From Leifsonia sp. AK011 (GTDB lineage Bacteria > Actinomycetota > Actinomycetes > Actinomycetales > Microbacteriaceae), in contig NZ_JACCCH010000001.1 in assembly GCF_013410945.1 (NCBI RefSeq), forward strand, positions 1,550,001 to 1,614,000: a stretch of 64,000 bases of DNA, read 5' to 3'. Shown piece after piece: positions 37,422-44,656 of this stretch. The position numbers were made by a program, and so were the translations under genes. Under the pieces are notes generated by a model. It saw nothing but the letters and a program-made list of their open reading frames with translations. It had not been told where the DNA came from and did no database searches. Position 1 is the first letter of the stretch; every line of letters starts with the position of its first letter.

Positions 37422-37472
37422 TCTGACGGAGAACGTCGTTCTGAAGCGCCCGCACCGACAGTCTTCGTCAGG
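37422..37472. repeat. palindromic repeat, left border of the nuclease-like gene
   Basis: TCTGACGGAGAACG (37422-37435) faces an imperfect inverted copy GTCTTCGTCAGG (37461-37472), which overlaps the stop codon of the minus-strand gene at 37468. The left arm with its extension, CTGACGGAGAACGTCG at 37423-37438, recurs exactly in inverted orientation at 38464-38479, beyond the other end of that gene. Confidence 0.7.
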
Positions 37473-38370
37473 TCGAAGGGGTCCAGCCGCCTTTTCGAAG
37501 CGCGCGGTCGATTGTGCCCACCAGCGCCGACCGGCGGGCGAGCAGGGCCTTGTCAACTCGGATCACGCGCCAGTCCTCATCCATGAGTTCGTCCAGGCGC
37601 GCGATGTCGATGGCGAACTGCCGCTCGCTCTCGCCATGGTGCCGACCTTCGTACTCCAAGACGACCCGGTAGGCCCTGAACACGAGGTCGCCGCGAGCCA
37701 CCTGAGCACTGTGGATGTTATGGATCACCCCGTTGACCTCAGGTTCCGGAAAACCGGCTCGCATCACGACGAGCCGTAGCGCCGTCTCGCGAGCCGAATC
37801 CGTTCCTGACCTCATGAGTAAGAGTGCCTCATGGAGCTTGCGGCTACCGCGCCCTCGATAGCCGCGCACGAGCGTGCCGAGCTGTTCCATTGTTGTCACG
37901 GGTTGTTTTCTGCTGACGAGCCCGTCGCCCATGGCCACGAGGTCATCGAGCGGGAGAGTTGCCCCCAGCTGGAGCCACGTGTCGATCGGGTTGAGGACCC
38001 GCAGCCCACCCACCGAGACGAGCGCGGACACTCCTGACTCGTGTCCCGACACTCCCGTCAGCCGCGGAGCGCGGTGCGGCCTGACGGATGTTACGTGCAC
38101 TGTGGATGCCCGGAATCCCTCCGGCAGACGGAGCCCGAGAAGCATCGCGGCGGTCGAATGGCTGAAGAACTGATCTGGAGTCATCCGTGACTGCAGCGCT
38201 CGGGAGCGCGCAACAACCGTGGTGGGCTCGCCAAGGCTCCTCACACCGTAGAAGGGGCTGGCCAGATCCGACGACCGGAGTCGTCCTTCGCCCACGCCAG
38301 CTGCCCGCGCCGAGGCGATGGTGAAGCCGTCCGCGGCCAGGGCGGTGGGCAGCGGTGCGGGTCGTCGCAT
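37468..38370 (-). CDS. DUF559/Vsr-like endonuclease-fold protein with AbiEi-like N-terminal part
   Basis: A 300-residue protein of a type common in actinobacteria. The N-terminal two-thirds resemble the winged-helix and middle part of AbiEi-like type IV antitoxin proteins (STAAMLLGLRLPEG, GLRVLNPIDTWLQLG). The C-terminal part (about 200-290) looks like the Vsr-like DUF559 nuclease fold: DLVFRAYRVVLEYEGRHH supplies Asp and Glu, followed by a conserved D-W-x-V-I-R-V segment. No partner toxin gene (AbiEii-like nucleotidyltransferase) is adjacent. Copies of one palindromic motif bracket the gene on both sides, which suggests it moves or is maintained as a unit. Function is unknown. Confidence 0.8.
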   Translation of the reverse strand: MRRPAPLPTALAADGFTIASARAAGVGEGRLRSSDLASPFYGVRSLGEPTTVVARSRALQSRMTPDQFFSHSTAAMLLGLRLPEGFRASTVHVTSVRPHRAPRLTGVSGHESGVSALVSVGGLRVLNPIDTWLQLGATLPLDDLVAMGDGLVSRKQPVTTMEQLGTLVRGYRGRGSRKLHEALLLMRSGTDSARETALRLVVMRAGFPEPEVNGVIHNIHSAQVARGDLVFRAYRVVLEYEGRHHGESERQFAIDIARLDELMDEDWRVIRVDKALLARRSALVGTIDRALRKGGWTPST

Positions 38371-38427
38371 CCTGTGAGTATCCGCGCGCGGGGCCAGCGC
38401 TGTGGGTATCTCTCCCCAGTCCCGCCC

Positions 38428-38480
38428 ACCTGACGGAGAACGACGTTGCGGATGCCCGATAGCGACGTTCTCCGTCAGGT
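38428..38480. repeat. palindromic repeat, right border of the nuclease-like gene
   Basis: Perfect 15-bp inverted arms ACCTGACGGAGAACG (38428-38442) and CGTTCTCCGTCAGGT (38466-38480) around a 23-base loop. The same core is found at 37423-37438. It lies in the 143-bp region between the start of the nuclease-like gene and the proS start, 33 bp before the latter, so it could also form a hairpin in the proS leader. Confidence 0.75.
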
Positions 38481-38513
38481 CGGGGAGTCGCGCACCGCCG
38501 GTAACATGGGCGG

Positions 38514-40280
38514 GTGCCTACACGCCTGTCCCAGCTCTTCGTCCGTACCCTCCGTGAAGACCCCGTCGATGCCGAGGTGGCCAGCCACCGCCTGCTCGTT
38601 CGAGCTGGCTACATCCGTCGCCAGGCGCCGGGGGTGTTCGCCTGGCTGCCGCTCGGACTGAAGGTGCGCCGCAAGATCGAGAACGTGATCCGCGAGGAGC
38701 TCGAGGCCTTCGGGGCACAGGAGGTGCACTTCCCTGCGCTGCTGCCGCGTGAGCCCTACGAGGTGACCGGACGCTGGACGGAGTACGGCGACGGCATCTT
38801 CCGCCTCAAGGACCGCAAGGGCGCCGACTATCTTCTCGCGCCCACGCACGAGGAGGTCTTCACGCTCCTCGTGAAGGACCTCTACTCGAGCTACAAGGAC
38901 CTGCCCCTGTCGATCTACCAGATCCAGGACAAGTACCGCGACGAGGCCCGTCCGCGCGCCGGTCTCCTGCGCGGCCGCGAGTTCTCCATGAAGGACAGCT
39001 ACTCCTTCGACTACACCGATGCAGGCCTGGATGTCTCGTACCAGCAGCACCGCGACGCCTACGAGCGCATCTTCCAGCGTCTCGGCCTCGAGTACGTGAT
39101 CGTGAAGGCGGATGCCGGCGCGATGGGTGGCTCGAAGTCGGAGGAGTTCCTGCACCCGACGCCGATCGGCGAGGACACCTTCGTGCGTTCGGACGGCGGC
39201 TACGCCGCGAACGTCGAGGCCTTCACGACCGCAGCGCCCCCGGCCCGCTCCTACGAGCACCTGACCCCGGCCGAGGTGCTCGACACCCCGGACACGCCCA
39301 CCATTGCGACCCTTGTTGCCGTCGCCAATGAGAAGCACCCGCGCCCGGACGGCCGCGTGTGGACCGCTGCGGACACGCTCAAGAACATCGTGCTCGCGCT
39401 CACCGACCTCGAGGGCAACCGGGAACTCGTCATCGTGGGTCTCCCCGGTGATCGCGACGTCGACATGAAGCGTGCCGAGGTCGCCTTCGCGCCGGCCCTC
39501 GTCGAGGCCGCGACGGAGGACGACTTCCGCAAGCATCCCGGACTCGTCAAGGGCTACATCGGACCCTGGTCTGCTGCGGGCCCGGTACTCGGCGAGAAGT
39601 CTGCGACGGGCATCCGGTATGTCCTCGACCCGCGTGTGTCCGACGGCAGCGGCTGGATCACCGGCGCAAACGAGCACGGCAAACACGTCTTCGGCCTGGT
39701 CGCCGGGCGGGACTTCGTCGGCGACGGTGTCGTGCAGGTGGCCGAGGTGCTCGCGGGCGACCCGGCTCCGGATGGCTCGGGCCCCGTCGAGCTCGCACGC
39801 GGCATGGAGATCGGCCACGTGTTCCAGCTCGGCCGCAAGTACGCGGAGGCGCTCGGTCTCAAGGTGCTCGACGAGAACGGCAAGCTCGTGACCGTCACGA
39901 TGGGTTCGTACGGCATCGGTGTGACCCGCATCATGGCGGTCATCGCCGAATCGAACAACGACGAGAAGGGCCTGATCTGGCCGAAGAACGTCGCACCGTT
40001 CGACGTGCACGTGATCGCCGCGGGTCGCGAAGAGGTTGTCTACGCCACGGCGGAGGCCCTCGTGGGGTCGCTCGAGGAGAGCGGGTTCGATGTGCTCTTC
40101 GATGACCGCCCCAAGGTGTCACCCGGTGTGAAGTTCGGTGACGCAGAGCTCCTGGGCGTGCCGCTCATCGTCATTGTGGGCAGGGATGCGGCCGAGGGCC
40201 GCGTCGAGATCTGGGACCGCCGCACGGGCGAGCGCACCCCCGTGGCGCTCGACGAGGTGGGTGCCGCGCTCCTCGGCTAG
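38514..40280 (+). CDS. proS: prolyl-tRNA synthetase
   Basis: A 588-residue class II aminoacyl-tRNA synthetase charging tRNA-Pro. The bacterial-type architecture includes the editing insertion between motifs 2 and 3, and the length fits. Motif 2 is [17 protein letters not shown] and motif 3 is near [13 protein letters not shown]. The C-terminal anticodon-binding domain ends with DEVGAALLG. The start is GTG 38514, with a palindrome in the leader. Its 3' end is 13 bp from the convergent metallopeptidase-like gene. Confidence 0.97.
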   Translation: MPTRLSQLFVRTLREDPVDAEVASHRLLVRAGYIRRQAPGVFAWLPLGLKVRRKIENVIREELEAFGAQEVHFPALLPREPYEVTGRWTEYGDGIFRLKDRKGADYLLAPTHEEVFTLLVKDLYSSYKDLPLSIYQIQDKYRDEARPRAGLLRGREFSMKDSYSFDYTDAGLDVSYQQHRDAYERIFQRLGLEYVIVKADAGAMGGSKSEEFLHPTPIGEDTFVRSDGGYAANVEAFTTAAPPARSYEHLTPAEVLDTPDTPTIATLVAVANEKHPRPDGRVWTAADTLKNIVLALTDLEGNRELVIVGLPGDRDVDMKRAEVAFAPALVEAATEDDFRKHPGLVKGYIGPWSAAGPVLGEKSATGIRYVLDPRVSDGSGWITGANEHGKHVFGLVAGRDFVGDGVVQVAEVLAGDPAPDGSGPVELARGMEIGHVFQLGRKYAEALGLKVLDENGKLVTVTMGSYGIGVTRIMAVIAESNNDEKGLIWPKNVAPFDVHVIAAGREEVVYATAEALVGSLEESGFDVLFDDRPKVSPGVKFGDAELLGVPLIVIVGRDAAEGRVEIWDRRTGERTPVALDEVGAALLG

Positions 40281-40293
40281 ACCACCAGGGGTC

Positions 40294-41079
40294 TCAGTCG
40301 GCCAGCCCGAGGTCGTCAGCGAACTCGGCACGGATGCGTTCCCGGATCGCCACGAACTCGGGGTAGCGCCAGAAGAAGTCGAGCTTCTCGGCGACCGTGC
40401 TGGTGCCCGTCGGCTCGTCCTCGAGCACGAACGTCATGAAGGTCTCGGCGAGGTCCTCGACGACATTGGTCGCGGCGTAGTCGCTCACGAAGTCGTCCTC
40501 GTGCTCGAGGTAGAACTCCCACGCGACATCCGCATCCGAGTTAGCCGGATCGGGGGCATCCTCATAGCCCGACCAGAATCTGCGCTGGAAGGCGAACACG
40601 ACGGAGTCCTCCGCGGCGCAGCCCTCGTCGAGGTCGAGGGTCGAGCACACGCCGACATCGGGGGAGACCTCGCTCGTCTCCAGGGTCAGGATGTGCCCGT
40701 ACTCGTGGATGAGCGTCGCGACGAGCTGCTCGTGGTCGCCACTCGTCGCGAGGTTGGCGGCGAGCACCCAGTACTCGAGATCGTCGTCCTGGTAGACGTA
40801 CGCGAGGGTGTCGCTGTCGTCGCTGTCACCCACGCGGTACTCCAGAACGACCTCTGCGGCGAAATCGAGGGTGGCGACGCGGGTGAAGGTGTCCCACACA
40901 TCCTGTGTCAAACCGCTCGCGGTCGGGCTGAGCGAGCCGTCCTCCAGCACCGCGTAGACATCGACGCTCCCGAAATCATCGTCGGTCTCGGTCACAGCGC
41001 CGCCCTGGCCAACCGCGGCGCAGCCCGCCAGAAGTGCGATGACGACGAGTGTCGCAAGGGATGCAGCGGCTCTCGTCAC
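40294..41079 (-). CDS. putative zinc metallopeptidase lipoprotein
   Basis: A 261-residue exported protein. The signal peptide ends in the lipobox LLAGC with Cys20. HEYGH (His125, Glu126, His129) is a zinc-peptidase motif, and the helix VVEDLAETFMTFVLE downstream could give a Glu ligand, as in gluzincins. The rest is highly acidic and unlike named peptidases I know. Zinc binding is likely and peptidase activity is inferred. It is convergent with proS and divergent from nusA, with 90 bp between. It occupies the place where rimP is usually found upstream of nusA. Confidence 0.8.
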   Translation of the reverse strand: MTRAAASLATLVVIALLAGCAAVGQGGAVTETDDDFGSVDVYAVLEDGSLSPTASGLTQDVWDTFTRVATLDFAAEVVLEYRVGDSDDSDTLAYVYQDDDLEYWVLAANLATSGDHEQLVATLIHEYGHILTLETSEVSPDVGVCSTLDLDEGCAAEDSVVFAFQRRFWSGYEDAPDPANSDADVAWEFYLEHEDDFVSDYAATNVVEDLAETFMTFVLEDEPTGTSTVAEKLDFFWRYPEFVAIRERIRAEFADDLGLAD

Positions 41080-41169
41080 ACCATCACCCTAGAGGTCCAC
41101 GCTAAACTGGCCTCGACGCCGTCGGCCACCGCCGACCGTGCGAGACATTGTGAATAGCGGAGGCCCTCA

Positions 41170-42150
41170 GTGGACATCGACCTGAGCGTGCTGCGACTTA
41201 TGGAGCGCGAGCGCGAGATCCCCTTCGAGGAGCTTGCGACCATCATCGAACAGGCCATCCAGACGGCCTACCTGAAGCACGTCGGCGAAACCGATCCGAC
41301 CGCCGCACGCGTGGTGCTCGATCGCAAGACCGGGCACGTGAGTGTCTGGGTGCCAGAACTCGACGACGAGGGAGCGGTCATCGGCGAGGCCGAGGACAGC
41401 CCGAGCGATTTCGGCCGTATCGCGGCCTTCGCTGCGAAGCAGGTCATCAACCAGCGCCTGCGAGACATCGCGGACGACCATGTGCTCGGCGAGTTCAAGG
41501 GCCGTGAGGGTGACATCGTCGCCGGCGTGATCCAGCAGGGACCGAACCCCAGGATGATCCACGTCGACCTCGGGTCGGTCGAGGCGATCCTGCCTCCTGA
41601 GGAGCAGGTCCCGGGCGAGGAGTACGCCCACGGCACGCGCATCCGCGTGTACGTGACCGCCGTGAGCAAGGGGCTCAAGGGTCCGCAGATCACGGTGAGC
41701 CGCACCCACCCGGCTCTCGTCCGCAAGCTCTTCGCACTCGAAGTGCCCGAGATCGCGAGTGGAATCGTGGAGATCACGTCGCTCGCGCGCGAGGCCGGTC
41801 ACCGCACCAAGATGGCCGTTCGTGCCACCGAGCCCGGTGTCAACGCCAAGGGTGCCTGCATCGGCGAGCTCGGCCAGCGCGTGCGGGCAGTCACCGCGGA
41901 ACTCAACAACGAGAAGATCGACATCGTCGATTACTCCGAGAACCTCGCGACGTTCGTGGCCAACGCCCTGTCGCCGGCCAAGGTGTCGAGTGCTTTCGTG
42001 ATCGATGAGTCGACGAAGGCCGTTCGTGCCCTCGTTCCCGACTACCAGCTGTCGCTCGCGATCGGCAAGGAGGGCCAGAACGCCCGCCTCGCCGCGAAGC
42101 TCACGGGCGCACGCATCGACATCCAGCCGGACAGCATCCTCGAGTCCTAG
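41170..42150 (+). CDS. nusA: transcription termination/antitermination protein NusA
   Basis: A 326-residue RNA polymerase-binding factor. The N-terminal domain starts [20 protein letters not shown]. An S1 domain (about 115-180, [16 protein letters not shown]) and two KH domains (about 180-326, ending with [20 protein letters not shown]) follow. The short length without C-terminal acidic repeats is normal for actinobacteria. The start is GTG 41170. The usual partner rimP is not immediately upstream, and ylxR-infB is separated from nusA by a regulator/nitrilase pair. Its stop overlaps the convergent regulator gene by 4 bp. Confidence 0.97.
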   Translation: MDIDLSVLRLMEREREIPFEELATIIEQAIQTAYLKHVGETDPTAARVVLDRKTGHVSVWVPELDDEGAVIGEAEDSPSDFGRIAAFAAKQVINQRLRDIADDHVLGEFKGREGDIVAGVIQQGPNPRMIHVDLGSVEAILPPEEQVPGEEYAHGTRIRVYVTAVSKGLKGPQITVSRTHPALVRKLFALEVPEIASGIVEITSLAREAGHRTKMAVRATEPGVNAKGACIGELGQRVRAVTAELNNEKIDIVDYSENLATFVANALSPAKVSSAFVIDESTKAVRALVPDYQLSLAIGKEGQNARLAAKLTGARIDIQPDSILES

Positions 42151-43061
42151 AGGTCACGACTCCGCTGCCGGTAGGCACTCGGGGTCATGCCGGCGTCTCT
42201 GCGGAAAGTTCGGCTGAAGATGCTGGGGTCGGTGCTGCCGCAGTGCACGGCGATGTCCACGAGGGGAAGGTGCGTCGACGTGAGTAGTCGGCGTGCCCGT
42301 TGCATCCTGACGCTGCGGATGTAGGCAGCCGGGGTCGTTCCATGGTCGGCGAAGACCGCATGCACCGTCCTGGGGGAGACGTTCTCGGCGCTGGCCAGCG
42401 CTGAGACGTCGAGACGCGGGTCGGCGAGGCGATCGTGGATGATCCGGTCGAAGGCCGCGAAGAGTGCTGAGTGGGACCGCGGACGGGCCGCCCCACCGCC
42501 ACGTCGGGAGAGGGACGAGCCGAGGATCTCGGTGGCCACCCTGAGCGCCTCCCGTTGATCGTCGATCACGGGGCGATCGGTGAAGAGCGATCGTGCGACT
42601 CGGGCGAAGGTTCGCAGCCCGGCATCCTTTCGCACGGGAAGCGTGCGAGCCGTCATCTCCCTCACCCTCATGTCCGTGAGGCCGAGTCTCTCGACAGGAA
42701 CCTGCAGGATGGCGAGCTCTGCGGCCTCCGGGAAGGTCAGCGTGTAGGTGCCCCGCGTGACGTAGAGCACGCCGTCGCCCGGCCGCAGGTGCGCGACCCG
42801 CCCGTCCTGCTCGACACTGCTTGTTCCTCGGACCTGCACCGAGAACAGGGCCATGTCATCGGGGGAGGACGACAAGAGGTCGTTGGTGCGCGAAACGCGG
42901 CCAGCGCCGTTGCGGATCGCCGTGACACCCCACTCGTGATCGCCGCGGTGATCCAAGGTCCCCATGAACCTCTCGACTGGCGACTCGACGTGAACGGGCA
43001 CGAAGGTCGCGGATGCGAGAGCTTCCCATTCGCTGACCGTCGATACCGAGTGGACCACCAT
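42147..43061 (-). CDS. AraC/XylS-family regulator, NitR-like
   Basis: A 304-residue activator. The N-terminal part (about 1-190) is an AraC-binding-like domain with HLRPGDGVLYVTRGTYTLTF. The C-terminal double HTH covers about 205-304: VSALASAENVSPRTVHAVFA and the signature IAVHCGSTDPSIFSRTFRRD. It is transcribed away from the nitrilase gene, with 184 bp shared between starts. In Rhodococcus rhodochrous J1 an AraC/XylS-type protein, NitR, activates a nitrilase gene, so a similar inducer-dependent role is likely here. Three in-phase repeats in the shared region are candidate sites. It overlaps nusA tail-to-tail by 4 bp. Confidence 0.9.
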   Translation of the reverse strand: MVVHSVSTVSEWEALASATFVPVHVESPVERFMGTLDHRGDHEWGVTAIRNGAGRVSRTNDLLSSSPDDMALFSVQVRGTSSVEQDGRVAHLRPGDGVLYVTRGTYTLTFPEAAELAILQVPVERLGLTDMRVREMTARTLPVRKDAGLRTFARVARSLFTDRPVIDDQREALRVATEILGSSLSRRGGGAARPRSHSALFAAFDRIIHDRLADPRLDVSALASAENVSPRTVHAVFADHGTTPAAYIRSVRMQRARRLLTSTHLPLVDIAVHCGSTDPSIFSRTFRRDAGMTPSAYRQRSRDL

Positions 43062-43245
43062 GACCCAACACTGCCGCTCTCACGTGTCAAGGAGAGTCAC
43101 GCTGTGTGACATTCCTGTTTCTGCTCCGGCTTGGTGCAGGAATCGCACAGTTCCACGCCGGAATCGTCTGCAGCCCCGGGATTGTCCCGACTTAGCCTGC
43201 CGAGAATCGCACGTCGCGACAGCACTCACCCGAAGGGAACCTCAC
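43062..43245. promoter_or_regulatory. divergent regulator/nitrilase intergenic region with repeated half-sites
   Basis: GAATCGCAC occurs at 43140-43148 and again at 43204-43212, and a related GAATCGTCTG begins at 43161. Starts are 21, 43 and 64 bp apart, close to whole helical turns, so all could lie on one DNA face. A further inverted repeat GTCAC-gctgt-GTGAC is at 43096-43110, nearer the regulator start. These are candidate activator and autoregulation sites. No clear -35/-10 pair is seen. Confidence 0.5.
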
Positions 43246-44217
43246 ATGACACCCACCACTCGCGTCGCAGCCATCCAGGCACAACCGGTCTGGTTCGACC
43301 TCGCGGCAACAACAGACAAGACCGTGGATCTGATCGCCGGGGCATCCGCGGGAGGCGCCGAACTCGTCGCCTTCCCGGAGACCTGGCTGCCCGGATATCC
43401 CGCATTCATCTGGTCGCAGAACATCGGAGAGCAGGTACCGCTCATCGCCAACTACCGCGCGAACTCCCCGGCGCTCGACGGGCCAGAGATCGAGGCCATT
43501 CGCGAAGCAGCGAAGCAGCACGGGATCATGGTCGTGCTCGGACTCAGCGAGCGCGACCACGGATCGTTGTACATGTCGCAGCTCATCATCGGTGCCGACG
43601 GCGCGATCCTGCTGCATCGGCGCAAGCTCAAGCCCACACACGTCGAGCGCGCACTGTTCGGCGAGAGCGACGGTTCCGGCCTGCAGGTCGTCGACACCCC
43701 GCTCGGAAGGGTTGGAGCGCTCAACTGCTGGGAACACATGCAGCCCCTGGTGAAGTTCGCGATGTACGCCCAGCACGAGGAGATCCACGTGGCGGGATGG
43801 CCGGCGCTCACTCCCGTGAGCGAATCGCCGCTTCCCCAGCTGTCGGGTGAGGTGTGCCTCACGCTGAGTCGCACGTACGCCCTCGAGGGTGGCGCGTTCG
43901 TCATCGTACCCAACCAGATGCTGCCTGGCGATCGGACGGATGCTGTGGCCGCTGGCCTCTCTGCGGTCGTCTACGGGCCAGATGGCACAGCGGTGTCCAC
44001 GCCCCTCGATCCGGGCACGGAAGGCCTCGTGTACGCCGACATCGATCTCGCGGTCGGGTCCTTCGCGAAGGTGTTCGCCGACCCGGTGGGTCACTACAGT
44101 CGGCCCGACGTCTTCCAGCTGACGGTGGATCGGACGGCCCGTCCCGTGGTGCGCCTGGAAGGGGCGGCATCCCCGGAATCGATTCCGGACACCGATGAGG
44201 AGCTCGTGAGCGCGTAG
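43246..44217 (+). CDS. nitrilase
   Basis: A 323-residue carbon-nitrogen hydrolase that would convert organic nitriles to acids and ammonia. The catalytic triad is Glu45 (AFPETWLPGY), Lys127 (LHRRKLKPTHVER) and Cys161 (ALNCWEHMQPL). The stretch around the lysine and the WEHMQPLVKFAMY segment closely match the true nitrilase subfamily typified by Rhodococcus rhodochrous J1. The Cys is followed by Trp-Glu, as in nitrilases rather than amidases. The start at ATG 43246 has AAGGGAA 6 nt upstream. A longer in-frame start lies in the intergenic region and is not supported. A NitR-like regulator is divergent. A strong hairpin follows the stop. Confidence 0.92.
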   Translation: MTPTTRVAAIQAQPVWFDLAATTDKTVDLIAGASAGGAELVAFPETWLPGYPAFIWSQNIGEQVPLIANYRANSPALDGPEIEAIREAAKQHGIMVVLGLSERDHGSLYMSQLIIGADGAILLHRRKLKPTHVERALFGESDGSGLQVVDTPLGRVGALNCWEHMQPLVKFAMYAQHEEIHVAGWPALTPVSESPLPQLSGEVCLTLSRTYALEGGAFVIVPNQMLPGDRTDAVAAGLSAVVYGPDGTAVSTPLDPGTEGLVYADIDLAVGSFAKVFADPVGHYSRPDVFQLTVDRTARPVVRLEGAASPESIPDTDEELVSA

Positions 44218-44223
44218 CTAGAC

Positions 44224-44256
44224 TCGGCCAGGGCGGTCATTCGACGCCCTGGCCGA
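44224..44256 (+). terminator. terminator-like hairpin after the nitrilase gene
   Basis: Perfect 12-bp arms TCGGCCAGGGCG (44224-44235) and CGCCCTGGCCGA (44245-44256) around a 9-base loop, 7 bp after the nitrilase stop. There is no following T run, which is common for hairpin terminators in high-GC actinobacteria. It would separate nitrilase transcription from ylxR. Confidence 0.65.
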
Positions 44257-44291
44257 ATCGTGAGACGGCCAAACCCAGAACCGGGGGTAAG

Positions 44292-44561
44292 ATGGAACCC
44301 GCAAGAACGTGCCTCGGTTGCCGTTCTCGCGACAACCGCTCCGCTCTTCTGCGGCTGGTTGTGCGAGAGGGCCACGTGGTTCCGGATCCGTCCGGGAGCC
44401 TCGATGGACGAGGAGCGTGGGTTCATCCCACACTCGATTGCGTTGACGCCGCAGACAAGCGCCGGGCCTGGTCCCGAGCGTTTCGAACGGCGGGGCTGGA
44501 CGCGACGGCGGTACGTGCAGCAGTCGATGGCTCGACCGAGTCATCCGAACGAACAGGCTGA
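44292..44561 (+). CDS. ylxR: YlxR-family RNA-binding protein
   Basis: An 89-residue DUF448 protein. ARTCLGCRSRDNRSALLRLV at the N-terminus contains the CxxC pair and the basic patch of the family, and GRGAWVHPTLDCVDAADKRR completes the fold. YlxR is normally encoded between nusA and infB. In Bacillus and clostridia it affects transcription or RNase P. It starts at ATG 44292 and ends 95 bp before infB. Its usual neighbour nusA is 2.1 kb upstream because the nitrilase pair intervenes. Confidence 0.93.
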   Translation: MEPARTCLGCRSRDNRSALLRLVVREGHVVPDPSGSLDGRGAWVHPTLDCVDAADKRRAWSRAFRTAGLDATAVRAAVDGSTESSERTG

Positions 44562-44656
44562 TTGACCTATGGACAACTAATGAGCGGCTCGAAATGAGAC
44601 CCGTCCGCTAATCGCCTGCCCCCATGTTCTGGGCGCAGGCTCAGAACAGGAGAAAT

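Noticed and set aside
37468-38370. A complete AbiE-type toxin-antitoxin system
   Set aside because: No AbiEii-type nucleotidyltransferase gene is adjacent, and the protein has a C-terminal nuclease-like fold instead.
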